From Rhinopomastus cyanomelas (Eukaryota > Chordata > Aves > Bucerotiformes > Rhinopomastidae): DNA of 64,000 nt. The position numbers and the translations under genes were made by a program. Within the stretch, counting starts at the first letter, position 1; each line of letters starts with the position of its first letter. The DNA is taken from NCBI GenBank assembly GCA_013400115.1, contig VXBP01000312.1, positions 43,614-107,613 on the forward strand. Reading direction: 5' to 3'. Under the pieces are notes generated by a model that worked only from the letters and a program-made list of their open reading frames with translations, did not search any database and had not been told where the DNA came from. This document shows positions 47,401 through 56,720 of the stretch, piece after piece.

Positions 47401-50400
47401 AAAGGGGCCTATAGTTTGTTCAGTGATCACTGTGGATACTTGAGAGTGTGAAGACGCCAGGCAAGACCTAGCCTCCTCTTGCTGACAGTGGGAAGGTGCA
47501 AGGTTGAGATATGCAAAGCAGATCCAGTGTGCACCAGGAGCACAAGAGACATCAGATGAAGATGCCTCTACTGTTCAGCAACATCATGTGGCAGAGTCTG
47601 CTCTACATAGGGGTCTGATCCTGCTTTGCAGTACAGCCAGTCCACAGACTAAAACTACCATGAAAGTCTACAGCTCTGGATGGCCATTATCCATAGTCAT
47701 GCTCATTCCTGCCTTGAGGCTGTCTGCCTGCAGGAAAGACGGTGCAAAGACTGTACTCAAAGGAAGGTTTTATGCCGAAACGTCAAGAATAGTTAAGTAA
47801 TTTATTGCCATCAGCTGAGACTGGGAAAGGAAGATGATGTTTCAGATGCAAGTACTGGATTCATATATCAGAAACCTCTCATCAGAATTTGTCTTTGAAT
47901 AAACTTGCAAAGCAAGTCTTGTACGTCTTTTGAATAGATGTGGTATCACACTCAGCTCTTCCCCCTTCCCCCAGAGTATGTTTCAAACCTGCTTGCCTTA
48001 CCAGTCAGATTGCTTTTAAACACTCAGAGCTGCTAATCTAATTCCAGTACTGCAAGCATCAGGAAAAAGGATCCTGCAAAGCCCCTGAGTTCTGACCAAG
48101 GCAGCGGGTATAAACCCCCGAGGGTATTCACTGGGTGACAACTGCATTAGATGCCAACAGATTTAGGGATAAGGGGATGATGGGAAACCCTGGGAACACA
48201 AGGATGCGGCGCTTCCAGAAGAGCAGCACGGAGTAAGGCACGAGCAGGTGAGCCAAAAGACTGTCCATTCCCATACAACAAAGATGCTACTTCAGCAAGC
48301 TTGGTCCCTGCACACAGAGCTGACACTGACCATACACTCTTCCATACAGAGGACATACAGAGGACACGAATGGGGCTGCACAGTGCCTGAGCCCTTCTCT
48401 GCACTTGGTATCAAGCCTGTCTCACTGCAAGATCATCATGTGCCGTGGCCAAGAGGGGATGGCTTGGGCTGCACACGTGTGAGATGATCCTCAGTGCTGA
48501 GCAAGAGGTACACCTCTGAGAATATTGTCTTCAGCTGCAATCTCCCAGGACTTGGTTCTCCTGTTGGCTGCCCCAGCATAAGTGCTCAGTCCTTCACAGG
48601 GGAGGGGGGGTACAAGACAAACATGGCCAGAGCCCCAAGCAGGGTCTGCCTGTGCATTGTCCTAAAAGCCATCACCTCAGAAAAGCTCAAACAGATGTCC
48701 AGTTAGAAAGGTCACAGCAGAACTCAAAACTGAGCAAAGAAACACCACCTCAAGCCAACACAGAACTCAGGAGCAAAACACATTCAGATAAAGTCTCTCC
48801 CTCATCCACAACATCCCTAAAGACAGGCCACTTTGCATCTTGCTCCCAGGAGCAGCAGTGACTTCTATTAGCTGCCTGCTTCCAGATGGCTCCACAGTGG
48901 CGCTCAAGAAACCGCCTCTTTTCTGCCTTTCCTGCTCAGTGCCCTGAGCCCACTGCTGGTCTTGCCAGCGATGTTGTTCCCTGGGTCAGCTGCCCAGGGC
49001 CAGGTACTGTTCCCTCCAACAGCTGCACATGCTGCAGGCAGAGCAGGCTGGGCAGGCTGACGCCTTGCTTCTCATCCTCCCCCTCTACTGAAGCACTTCC
49101 AGAACAGCGGCACAGAGGAAGGCATGAGCAGGTTTCGAACTAAAAGACTGTCCATTCCCATACAACTGCCAATTTAGCCCCTGCGGTGGTGTTCCTGGCT
49201 GGTCTGGCTTTGTAAGCATGTCAGCATGTTGTCTTAGGGTGGCTGAGGTTGGAACAGCGTTCTTCTCTGATGTCCTACCGTGAGAGGGAGGAAAACACAG
49301 CAGCTCAAAACAAAACGTTGCACGGAACAGCAGCACTCGTCAAAGCAGAACAGAGGAGCAGGAAGGCTTCACATAACGTTGTCACACTGCCAGCCTTGCA
49401 CATCCAGGACTGACTGGACATGGAGTCCTGTAAACGTTCCAACTCCACCAGGTGTCAGCTAACGCAGGACAGCAGAAGCTCCTTTTCTAAATCAGAATAT
49501 AATGCTGTGGAGTCTCATGGGGGAAATGGTGAGTAAACCAGTTTGCAAAAGAGAAGTTGGTTGTTTCTCTTAGCAGCAGCCAAGGTAAGACACTGTGATG
49601 AACTGTGAATGCTCAACTCAGATGGTGAACCAGATGAGGTGGTCCTACCAAGGGCTACACAGCTGCTTCAGAGAGGGTGGTTCCTAGCCCAGCTGCGCAA
49701 GCCCATGCAGCAAGAGAGGCAGTTTGATCACCTCTCATTGTTGTCTTGGCTTTTCCTTTAGTTAACACCACAGGAGGGATAATTAAGCAGTTAATTGAGG
49801 TTTTGGAATCATTGAGGTAACCCCACCCTGCCCACTAAACCCTGCTCCCTAGTGCCACATCTACACATTTTTTAACGCCTCCAGGGATGGTGAATTCCTC
49901 TCACTCCCTGGGCAGCCTGTTCCAATCCCTGACCACTCTTTCAGTGAAGAACTTTTTCCTAATGCCCAGTCCAAACCTCTCCTGACACAACTTGTGACGG
50001 TTTCCTCTTGTTCTGTCACTAGTTTCTTGTCACATGTGATGGCAGATGACTGGATGCCAGAAGTGCTAGAGGCAAATCCGTTGGTTAAAATCAACAGAAC
50101 TGCCTGAATTGAAACCAGTGTGGCTTGTCTGTGCCTTCTGGGAGTTTTAATGCAGAAGACCCCAAACCAGCTCCCTAAAGCTCCACAGTCACACTTCCAT
50201 CAGCATTCCCCCCACACCCTGAAGGGAAAGCTGCAGAGGCGTTTTCAGGACGTACAAAGGTGCGTACAAAGGTACCCTCAGATGCCAACTAATGCCAATC
50301 CACTTCAGCTATCCTGAGAGGCTGTGCTGCTCTTCAGCTCTTGAAAGCCCTAGGTCACATGGTGAGACTGTAGGTCCCTGCACAGAAGCCCAAGTGGAAG

Positions 50401-52728
50401 TTTCTGTCAAAATGGGCAAATTGCCTTTTCTTGCAGGGTGTTTCTGTAGACATAAAGATCACAGACACGTTCTGTCTTGCATTCAGGCCTCTCAGTTATT
50501 CTGAAGACAGTGGTTCATCTGTCCTCCAGTTGCACTCAGTGTACGTGAGGCAACACGGTTCTCACAAGTCTGAATGAAACTCTGGCTGATTTGGGGCACT
50601 TACCTATCCCCAGACTGGAGATAATTTCAAGGTCTTGAAAGCTACTGGCTTCTAATATTGCTTGTGGCACCTTCAGGGTGAAAGGCAGCAAATCCCTGTT
50701 AAAAGAAGCACAGTCAGAAAACAACAAAAATGAACCTTGCAGTTGTTAGGAACTCTAGTCTGACTGTTGATTTTACGGATTGAATTGGCTTGCAGGTTCA
50801 GTCCTGCTCTACAAAGTCCTGGATATTGTCAAAGAAAAGATCCAGCAAGGCACTGCAGGCACCTTGCTGGCCTGGACTGCTCTGATTTCGCAAGAGAAAA
50901 TGCTCCTTGCCATGCTACTGGCTTTACTGCTGGCTCTTGGCATCCTCCTCGGGAAACTGAAGGAATGGCTACGAGGGCCGAAAGCCCTTCCCATGAGAAG
51001 TGAAGCGTAGCAATTATTGCAGTGACTGTCATTAGAAAAGCCCTTCTTTGTGGTGTGGAGAGGATCTGCAGAGCTTTCCCCCCCTGTTTATCCCCCTCTC
51101 TCTCTCTCTCCACTCTGCTTCCTCTTAGGGACATGGGAAAACACAGTGGGGTTTGGGAAGGAAGCCCCCTCCTGGGGAAGGGTAGCTCCTGGGTGAAGTG
51201 ACAGACAGTGCTGAGTGTGAGACTGAGAAAAACATGTGTCACTTCGATCTCTGACTGCTTGGAGTCCTGACTGCTTCGTTTCTGGGAAGATGCTGCCTTA
51301 TGACTGAAAAAGAGATTCTCCGAGGACATTAGTTGGGTTTTGCTGAAAAACACCCCAAGTCTCAGATAACGTGACGGAGCTCTTGGGCTGCCAGTGAACT
51401 GTGCAGGTCTGCCTCTTGCCCAATGACTACTCACTAATCCCATCTCAATTCCCATGCTAACAAGGACGATAAAAGCCAGTAATAATAGAACCTGAAAGGC
51501 AGCAGTGAACAAACATGTTCCTTACTAGGATCTGTGTGCTCTACTGAGCACTCTCCTGTCACTTTGACATAAACAGATGTAATCCCAGAAGTTAGGGGTT
51601 TTTTTCACAGCAGGTATCATGTTCAAAAGAGGAAGAGGGTCCATGTACCTTCTGCTTTCTTTGTTTGATATTGTGATAGGCAGGAGTCTTTTGGTTTGCT
51701 TGTTTCGGGGTTTTTATGGTAGAAAAATACATCTCAAATCAGGAAATATTAAGACATTACTGTAATAAAAAAAGATAAATCTGCCTTTATTCATGGGGCA
51801 GCAGCTTGTAGTCAGGCCACCAAGTCCTCCGTTACCTGAAGGGGTCATTGTAAGGAACTCAGGTAACGTAGCCAGGCCAAACTTCCTTTGCAGCAGAGGC
51901 TGTCAGCCCTAACAAGGTGTTTCCAGCTGTCTGTGGATGGCCCTGGGAACAGGCCTCACCACTCACCATTCTGCAGAGCTCCTACCCGCAGCAGCTCAGT
52001 GCCTACACACACTTTTTGTTAGCTGCTGCTTTCAGAAAAGTAGTCCCTGTTTGCCTTGTCTTTCTACAGGGATCTGAGATCACACGAACCACCTCGCGTA
52101 CGTGTGTGACACTAGGAAGTGACAGCTGTACCACGAACCAACAGGAGAGGTTTCCCTTTTCGACGCTCTTTCTCAAGGCACGATCCCTTCGGCAGGAAAG
52201 CAGAAGTGAGCAGAGGTTCTGCACCAGCAGCCATTTAACTAGAAATGCCCAATTCTTGATTACGGTTGGCTTCCTCCTTGCTTCAGTAAGACAGACAGGA
52301 ATTGATATGTGGGTCCAGGGGTTAATTTAGGTTTATACATATCTAGATGGCTAAATGTCTTTCCATTGATTGGGGTGAGACAGAATCTGGTCCCTGTGTG
52401 TGTGGGTGAGCGTTGTGGCCCAGCAGCACTGAACTTGGGTGGCTGCAGGAGCAGCCCCCAGAACAGCGCAAACACTACCAGCTCGGTAAGCTGCAGCGTG
52501 CTGCCTCATCCCACAGACAGGCTGGTTCTGCTACGGAGCCTACCCAGGTCGCTAGCGTGAGCGCCCTGTAAATGTACCCTGCTTCTGTGTTCTCCCCTTA
52601 AATGGAAAAAACTGCTTTATGGGTCACTGAAGGTTATACAGGGAAGGTCAAATGTCCAACTCAAACTAGGCCTGCTGCAGCAGGAGTGGGCTGAGCAGGC
52701 TGCAGAGGTACTACTGCAGCGTGCACGG

Positions 52729-52759
<31 letters not shown>

Positions 52760-53427
52760 GAAAGGAGACTGCAGACACCCAGCTTTCATTACACAACTTC
52801 ATTACTCAACAGCTGCTGCTCAACCCCGTTCGAGTGAACGTGACCTTAGAGGGCATCCCCACAGCTCTACCCAGCAGTGTTTGGTGTCACTGTGATAAGC
52901 AGACCCTAAGAATATTGTTATTGCTAGATTTTATTTTAAAACTTTGCTCAAAACCAGAAATACTTTCAGGACTACTACCCAGAGGTGATTAAGTGCTCTG
53001 AGTCTCCCACAGGCAACAGTCCAGCAGAAGGTTGGTTTGTAAGGTGTGTGTGGGTGCTTCAAGCTGCTCTAAACAGGAGGTGGTTAGTTTGGGACCTTTT
53101 ACACCCTGCACCCTGGAGGGTGCAGACCTACAGACCTTCCTAGGACAAAGCTTCCAGGCTTTTTTCCCAGCTATGGTTATGGTGTCCCTGGCTGGAAACT
53201 GGCCTCATTTTAGATACTGGTGTCTGAAACAACTCCTGGATTGACAAGGCAGAGGAAAGCAGAGGAGACAGTAGAGACCGTGCTGGTATTGGGGAGAGAC
53301 AGCCCCGAGGGGAATACCAAGAGACCCTCCATGGAAGCAATGAATCCAACTCACCTACTGACACAGTAGAAGGCAACCAGTTTGAAGACATCCTCAAATA
53401 CAAGGACAGATCCTTCCAGGTATAGGA
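23161..53427 (-). CDS. RIN3: RIN3, Ras and Rab interactor 3 (seven 3' exons, partial)
   Basis: Rab5-family guanine nucleotide exchange factor (RAB5, RAB31 in the literature) acting on early endosomes. Exons in transcript order are 53355-53427, 50604-50695, 42593-44062, 40662-40970, 30543-30674, 26799-26962 and 23161-23469. They total 2,549 nt, or 848 residues plus stop; human RIN3 has 985. In the fragment, the C-terminal SH2 part is at about 1-54 (LYLEGSVLVFEDVFKLVAFY), proline-rich at 110-340, RIN homology at 440-545 (FSVFLSSDRKLQKKIVELAQ), VPS9 at 560-745 (YGADDFLPVLMYVLARSNL, YYLTTTYGALEHIK) and RA at 747-840 (FEVSRPKDYGLFVYIDDQW). The SIGNDRLWFVNPIFIE segment and the whole VPS9 region favour RIN3 over RIN1 or RIN2. 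The start codon and first SH2 exons were not found and probably lie beyond 64,000. Introns are CR1-rich. Confidence 0.94.
23470..24190. other. RIN3 intron, no feature
   Basis: No repeat or exon recognised. Confidence 0.5.
24191..24323 (+). mobile_element. CR1 3'-end fragment (old)
   Basis: Plus-strand CR1 tail: tagatgtggtgcttagggat, then ggttggacttgatctcaagg, and an altered terminal repeat ctatgagtctatgag. Confidence 0.8.
24711..24858 (-). mobile_element. CR1 3' end, subfamily A
   Basis: tcatagaatcattaaggattg, then ctagtccaatccccctgac, then agtgaaggagactccacaac. Confidence 0.9.
24991..25438 (+). mobile_element. CR1 3' fragment (diverged)
   Basis: Plus-strand CR1 ORF2 C-terminal region (MIRGLEHMPIEERLRQQGLS) and 3' UTR (agagaagttgtggagtctcc, ctaggtgatctctggaggg). 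Forms an inverted pair with the copy at 24,711-24,858. Confidence 0.85.
25439..26320. other. Possible LTR-like or unclassified repeat region
   Basis: Begins tgatgggttagctttt just after the CR1 tail and contains a GC-rich stretch, a T-rich tract and plus-strand AATAAA at about 26,133. The layout is reminiscent of avian endogenous retrovirus LTRs, but I see no clear primer-binding site, inverted termini or coding remnant. Could equally be plain intron. Confidence 0.2.
26321..26798. other. RIN3 intron, no feature
   Basis: No repeat or exon recognised. Confidence 0.5.
26799..26962 (-). CDS. RIN3: RIN3 exon, end of VPS9 domain
   Basis: Acceptor tccttttgcag, donor gtagct. Encodes SYYLTTTYGALEHIKNYDKI through RASRSSVQ (54 codons). 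The YYLTT segment closes the VPS9 catalytic core, and the helix that follows links to the RA domain. Confidence 0.95.
27190..27600 (-). mobile_element. CR1 fragment (old)
   Basis: Reverse-oriented, diverged CR1 ORF2 C-terminus: tgccccttgtcctgtcacta, then acaccccagctgtctcc-like text, then a tract like the 'dead end' portion near cagcccaggatacagctgac. Confidence 0.75.
27601..29538. other. RIN3 intron, no feature
   Basis: Nothing recognised. Confidence 0.5.
29539..29880 (-). mobile_element. CR1 3' fragment
   Basis: agaatcacacaatcattcac, then atcatcgagtccaaccatca, then ctctccatgaagaatttctt: a different CR1 subfamily in reverse orientation, similar to the copy at 63.6 kb. Confidence 0.88.
29881..30542. 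other. RIN3 intron, no feature
   Basis: Nothing recognised. Confidence 0.5.
30543..30674 (-). CDS. RIN3: RIN3 exon, VPS9 catalytic core
   Basis: Acceptor ctttttgctcag, donor gtaggg; 43 codons plus split glycine codons at both ends. Encodes KLYGADDFLPVLMYVLARSN then LTEVLLNVEYMMELMDPALQ. The YGADDFLPVL motif carries the VPS9 aspartate needed for exchange activity in the family. Confidence 0.96.
30675..31374. other. RIN3 intron, no feature
   Basis: Nothing recognised. Confidence 0.5.
31375..31894 (+). mobile_element. CR1 3' part with long open frame
   Basis: Plus-strand CR1 ORF2 C-terminus (YCVQFWSPQYRRDIEVLERV, EERLRELELFSLEKRRLRGD, FFTERVVRYWNRLPREVV) and 3' UTR ending tgattctgtgat. The frame is open across the ORF2 end. 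Confidence 0.93.
31895..33580. other. RIN3 intron, no feature
   Basis: Nothing recognised. Confidence 0.5.
33581..34000 (-). mobile_element. CR1 3' fragment
   Basis: atcatagctgaggggttgga, then atctagtccaatatccctac, then gagtccacaacctccatggt and attgccccttgtcctaccgc. Confidence 0.9.
34001..36217. other. RIN3 intron, no feature
   Basis: Nothing recognised. Confidence 0.5.
36218..36940 (-). mobile_element. Internally deleted CR1 (3' end joined to endonuclease/RT border)
   Basis: The CR1 3' UTR (gttagggattggaagagacc to aggagactccacaaccccc) passes directly at about 36,365 into the endonuclease-RT linker region (EGMATWGDYKALVRGCGDAT on the minus strand). Compared with the 44.3-47.4 kb copy, more than 1.5 kb including most of the reverse transcriptase is missing. 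Confidence 0.88.
36941..37455 (-). mobile_element. CR1 3' part, second copy
   Basis: Starts gggattggaagggaccttga and continues into the RT C-terminus (YQYRLGTDLLESSAGERDLG, MTMSQQCALVAKKANSILGW). It abuts the preceding element. Confidence 0.9.
37620..38325 (-). mobile_element. Old CR1 fragment
   Basis: Diverged reverse-oriented CR1; the minus strand reads SSPVEKDLGALVDKKLNTVN and LGELGLFSLEKRRLQ. More diverged than the neighbouring copies. Confidence 0.88.
38394..38578 (+). mobile_element. Candidate tRNA-Lys-derived SINE with CR1-like tail
   Basis: The head resembles tRNA-Lys: an A-box-like TGGCTCAGA at 38,405-38,413, an anticodon arm GGGA-CTCTGAA-TTCC at about 38,418-38,432, and a T arm with a perfect 5-bp ATGGG/CCCAT stem around a 7-nt loop (B box GGTTTGAGCC, 38,443-38,452). 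About 8 bases of the D loop are missing. After about 60 bases comes a CR1-like 3' end: ggggttggacttaagtgacc, tttcgaggtcccttcccacc, gcattctgta. This head-body-LINE-tail plan is that of a SINE mobilised by CR1. Alternatively, a tRNA pseudogene landed next to a CR1 end. Confidence 0.7.
38579..40661. other. RIN3 intron, no feature
   Basis: Nothing recognised. Confidence 0.5.
40662..40970 (-). CDS. RIN3: RIN3 exon, RIN-homology end and VPS9 start
   Basis: Acceptor ttctctgtgcag, donor gtactg; 102 codons plus the split Glu codon at its start and the split Gly codon at its end. Encodes VVAETALYKCVLKPLKEAID, NQLVIQNTTTTDLGITTSVP and LLKSCKLIYDSMAQGNP. High identity to the mammalian RIN3 segment. Confidence 0.96.
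40971..42592. other. RIN3 intron, no feature
   Basis: Nothing recognised. Confidence 0.5.
42593..44062 (-). CDS. RIN3: RIN3 large central exon
   Basis: 1,470 bases; acceptor ttttttgggacag, donor gtaagt. Starts DFWDSSLNHRREEELPPPAK, then CSCEIELSIGNDRLWFVNPI. Proline-rich motifs are RPPPPPP (43,737-43,757), PCVPPR (43,521-43,538) and PIPPPR followed by RKR (43,233-43,250). The last two fit the PxxxPR-type sites bound by CD2AP/CIN85 SH3 domains in human RIN3. A serine/acidic stretch (SYSTSSTEDDLE) precedes the RIN-homology domain (KNRLSLVNLSNVFSVFLSSD to RLMMTQLKCYLVQSTELKSL). The proline-rich part is shorter and more diverged than in mammals, and the RIN-homology part is strongly conserved. 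Confidence 0.96.
44258..47420 (-). mobile_element. Long CR1 copy (ORF1 tail, endonuclease, RT, 3' UTR)
   Basis: The longest CR1 of the window, reverse-oriented. From its 5' side: an ORF1 C-terminal esterase-like segment (INAWLRDWCYRQGFGFFDNN, LSQRGKRVLGQELAGLI; 47,067-47,372); endonuclease pieces (DLVAITKT; VLMGDFNYPDICW, LLDLVLTNEAGLV; 46,403-47,026); the endonuclease-RT linker; RT (WRTANVTPIFKKGKK, AVDVVYLDLSKAFDMVSHSI, FADDTKLGGV, MTMSQQCALVAKKA); the ORF2 end; and a 3' end starting atagaatcattagggattgg. Stops and frameshifts break ORF2 into pieces, and the 5' part of ORF1 is missing. It sits in the RIN3 intron just upstream of the large exon. Confidence 0.94.
47421..48205. other. RIN3 intron, no feature
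   Basis: Nothing recognised. Confidence 0.5.
48206..48295. repeat. Unclassified repeat, copy 1
   Basis: About 85 bases matching 49,088-49,173 in the same orientation. The shared core is aaaagactgtccattcccat. Not a family I can name. Confidence 0.7.
48296..49087. other. RIN3 intron, no feature
   Basis: Nothing recognised. Confidence 0.5.
49088..49173. repeat. Unclassified repeat, copy 2
   Basis: Second copy of the repeat at 48,206. It differs by scattered substitutions and a single 3-base length difference. Confidence 0.7.
49174..49804. other. RIN3 intron, no feature
   Basis: Nothing recognised. Confidence 0.5.
49805..50030 (-). mobile_element. CR1 fragment lacking its terminal repeat
   Basis: ggaatcattgaggtaacccc, then agtgccacatctacacattt, then tcagtgaagaactttttcct, in reverse orientation; same subfamily as the 63.6 kb copy. 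Confidence 0.82.
50031..50603. other. RIN3 intron, no feature
   Basis: Nothing recognised. Confidence 0.5.
50604..50695 (-). CDS. RIN3: RIN3 exon, end of SH2 region
   Basis: 92 bases; acceptor cttcttttaacag, donor gtaagt. Encodes DLLPFTLKVPQAILEASSFQ then DLEIISSLGI, joining the upstream exon through a split Arg codon and the large exon through a split Asp codon. Matches the RIN3 segment after the SH2 core. Confidence 0.95.
50780..51010 (+). other. Antisense membrane-protein-like ORF, unconfirmed
   Basis: A 76-codon open frame in the RIN3 intron, on the strand opposite RIN3. It has a charged amphipathic N-terminal half (YKVLDIVKEKIQQ), one strongly hydrophobic segment of about 20 residues (41-60, Leu/Ala-rich), then KLKEWLRG and a basic tail before TAG. 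An acceptor-like ggcttgcag sits at about 50,786-50,794, so it could be a terminal exon. Plus-strand AATAAA occurs near 51,763. I do not recognise the protein. It may be chance. Confidence 0.2.
51012..53354. other. RIN3 intron with simple repeats
   Basis: Holds a CT-rich tract at 51,094-51,111 and a CA microsatellite at 52,729-52,756. Nothing else recognised. Confidence 0.55.
52729..52756. repeat. (CA)n microsatellite
   Basis: About 14 uninterrupted CA units. Likely polymorphic. Confidence 0.97.
53355..53427 (-). CDS. RIN3: RIN3 exon, SH2 domain part
   Basis: 73 bases; acceptor tttttcgtttgtcattag, donor gtgagt. Encodes LYLEGSVLVFEDVFKLVAFY then CVS. This is the C-terminal SH2 segment of RIN3. 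It is the most 5' exon I could place; its first two bases complete a codon begun in an unseen upstream exon. Confidence 0.92.
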
Positions 53428-55696
53428 CTAATGACAAACGAAAAAAGCAGTCAGCAACAGTTTTCTTTGAGCTGTATGGTGTAAAACCATTGGTGGGTTT
53501 GGCTCACACACCCTGCATTTGTCCAGTATGAGCATGGACTAGTGTGAAGGAGCTTAGAGGACTGGCTTCAGACAGCTGAATGCAATGAGATTCTTCAGGA
53601 AAGGAATCCTGGCTTCCGGAAAGATTAGCAAAAGGTATCGAGTGTTGCAACAGTAACAGACACAATGGGAAGAGAAACAACCCAGGTCACAGCCAAACAG
53701 CTCCTCACAAGCCCTCTGTTCCTAAGGATGTGCAGTCCTGCAGTACAGACTGGGCTGACCTGGTGACTCTGTGCTGTAATCTGCCTTGGTCTGACCGGGC
53801 CAAGCGCCCTGAGGGAAAAGAAATACCTAGAATTTAGCGTTTCCCTGCTGTGGGAGCGGGCTCTGACCTGGGTCACAGATGCAGTGCTGAGCGCAGCCTA
53901 TCTGCACCTCCCCGTCCCTTCCCTTCCGCTGCGTTACATGATGACACCACTTCCCTTTGAGTGACAGAACGCACCCCACACCACGTTGTGGTGTTCCTTG
54001 AGACGGCCTCCTTCACAGCAGCGCGCTCTGGCACTGGGCAGCGCAGATCCCACCCGTCGTTACGGCGCACTGGGCTCCTAAGCCAGAAACAATGCACCAA
54101 CCCGCAGAGAACGTTTCACATTGATCAACAACCAACGGCAGAGAGAAAAAGATGGACCTGCAGGAGATAGGTGTCCATCAGCACTATGATCCCACCAGTT
54201 ATCTACATCCACATGTGAACAACACACCGTCACAGACTGGACGAATGGAAGCAGATCTATGGTGGACTCTATGAAATGCCTCTCTCCTGGCGGTGGAGAG
54301 CTGGAGCCCCAGAGCAGCACTATTCCTGTCACAGGAGCAGGAGGGTCTTGCTGGGAGTCCTCAGGAAGCGACACCAGCTCACACCCACATAGCAAAGCCC
54401 ACAACCACTCTGCATCTGCCTTTGCTCTGTTTTCCAGGCTACAGATCAGAGCTGTGGACACAAAACTCAGCTGTGGTGATTCAGCTTCCTCGGTCTGCCA
54501 CGATTCACAGCCCTGTGAAACATCTCCAGCTCCCTGTACTCTCTGCCTGGCTGGTTGTTCCCCTAGAAAGCAGGACCTCCAGCACCTGCACAAAGGACAC
54601 ATCTGCCTGACCCACATTCCCTCGGCTCCACGCACTGGCTTTTCTTCTCCAGCCAGCAGAGAATCCCACTGGAAGCATATGCTGAAGCTTGCCTCTTGTC
54701 CAGCCACAGTTCATTCCCCAAACAAGGCATTTCCTACTTTTGCTTCTCCTTGGCCCCAGCCCAGGCCCAGCAGGTTGCTATTTTGGGCTGAACACACCAA
54801 TGTTAGGCATTTTTCAAAGAGGCAAAGGCTGTGTCATTCTCACAAGTCATTCCTAACATTGATCTGTGTTGGGATAAGTATGAACAGATCAGCCTCAGGC
54901 TGCAATATGGAATTTAAAATGTGCTTCAAGCAAAAAAAAAACCACTTTTCCTTATTTTTCTCTCAGCTTAATTTTTTTTCTCACAACCAGAAAAATAGAT
55001 GTTTGGAAGTTTTCTGTTATTCTATAATAAGAATCATCTTCAAGTGAGTGACTGCCATGAAACATCTCCCATTAACTAATTCTGTAGCTTGAAATCCATC
55101 CGCCTTGCAGCTCTGAATATAGGACACAAAAAAAGACAAACTCCAGAGCTGGTCCAGAGTGCACCAGAACCTGAGAGTCTGGACTGACTGCAGTCTCCAG
55201 CAGTTAAAGATCTTTGTGAGGAGGACAGGTTTAAGGACTTGTTTTCTGTTAAGAAAACTGAAAGGACTTTGCTAATTGTAGGGGACAATGTGTCTCTCAC
55301 CCCAGTGCCATTATCGCCCCCAAGGCCAAGGCACCCTGCTCTGAGAAGACCGTCAGGAAGAGGTGCTCGTCTCTGGTGGTGGGTAGCTGGAGACACGTCA
55401 CTCGCATCACCACTGCTGCTCAGGGAGGCATCATCATGATGTTGCCATTTATAGGAACCAGTAATTTGCAAAAGCTGTGAGCAGACGGTCTTCTGACAGA
55501 CTGCTGTAATCCTGCTGAAATCGCAGAGTCAACAGTCATCTTTCTGGGGCTCATAAAATTACACTCCGGGCACCTGAAGAACAAGGAGTCCTCTACATCT
55601 CACCCCAACAGTGGCAACATGGCAAGAACATGACCAAAAGCAGCAGCAAAAATAAGCTGGGTGCTTTCAGCCAACCCTATTGCCAGTTTTACCTAG
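53428..55696. other. Probable RIN3 5' intron
   Basis: No SH2-type exon found. A 262-codon plus-strand frame (54,259-55,047) has no recognisable domain and overlaps a 209-codon minus-strand frame. Confidence 0.4.
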
Positions 55697-55778
55697 AATC
55701 AGAGAATCATTAGGGACTGGAAGGGACCCCTAAAGACCATCTAGTCCAATCCCCCTGCCACAGCAGGATCACTTCACT
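55697..55778 (-). mobile_element. CR1 3' end, subfamily A
   Basis: agagaatcattagggactgg, then ctagtccaatccccctgcc, then acagcaggatcactt, broken off and followed by a subfamily B 3' end. Confidence 0.9.
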
Positions 55779-55789
55779 GGAGAAGTTAT

Positions 55790-56720
55790 AGAATCAGAAT
55801 CACTCAGGGTTGGAAGAGACCACAGGATCATCCAGTTCCAACCCCCCCACCATGGGCATGGACACCCCACCCTAGACCAGGCTGGCCAGAGCCTCATCCA
55901 GCCCGGCCTTAAACACCTCCAGGAATGGGGCCCCAACCACCTCCCTGAGCAACTCATTCCAGGCTCTCACTACTCTCATGCTGAAGAACTTCCTCCTCAC
56001 ATCCACTCTAAATCTACCCATCTCCAGCTTTGCTCCATTTCCCCCTAGTCCTGTCACTACCTGACATCCTAAAAAGTCCCTCCCCAGCCTTTTTTGTAGG
56101 CCCCCTTCAGATACTGGAAGGCCACAATAAGGTCACCTGGGAGCCTCCTCTTCTCCAGACTGAACAGCCCCAACTTTCTNAACATCAGTCGCTCGCCCCT
56201 CATCCATTAATGTTGTGATCTGTTAGTAGAAGGCCACCAGGTTTGTCAGGCAGGACTTGCCCTGGGTGAAGCCATGCTGATTGTGCCCAATCACCTCTTC
56301 ACAAATCTCCTGTCTCAGCAGTGCCTCCAGGAGGATCTGCTCCATTGTCTTATCAGACATACAGGTGAGACTGACTGGCCTGTAGTTCCCTGGCTCCTCC
56401 TTTCTACTTTTTTTCAAAATAGGAATGATGTTTCCCCTTTTCCAGTCAGTGGGGACTTCACCAGACCACCATGACCTTTTGGAATAGAATAGAGAGGGGT
56501 TTAACAACCTCATCTGCCAGTTCTCTCGGGCCCCTTGGGTGTATCCTGTCTGGTCCCATGGACTTGAACACTTTCAGGTCCTTCAGGTGATCATGAACCA
56601 GATCTTCACTTATGATGGGCAGTTCCTCCTTGCAGTGCCTGCCGATATTTTTGAGACTCCAAGAGTGTGTCTGGCTTTTGCAGTGAAGAGCGAGGTGAAG
56701 AAGTCCACCTGCTGCTTAGA
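55790..56720 (-). mobile_element. CR1 subfamily B with single-N gap
   Basis: Reverse-oriented 3' end (agaatcactcagggttgga, catgggcatggacaccccac), ORF2 C-terminus (FRVDVRRKFFSMRVVRAWNE), a single N at 56,180, then the RT N-terminal half (IPILKKSRKEEPGNYRPVSL, HNQHGFTQGKSCLTNLVAFY). The middle of the RT is missing at the N, as in an assembly collapse or a deletion. Confidence 0.92.

Noticed and set aside
54259..55047. 262-codon plus-strand open frame in the presumed RIN3 5' intron
   Set aside because: No domain, no repeats, Ser/His/Cys-rich content and an overlapping 209-codon frame on the other strand. It looks like chance in a stop-poor stretch. Conservation would change this.
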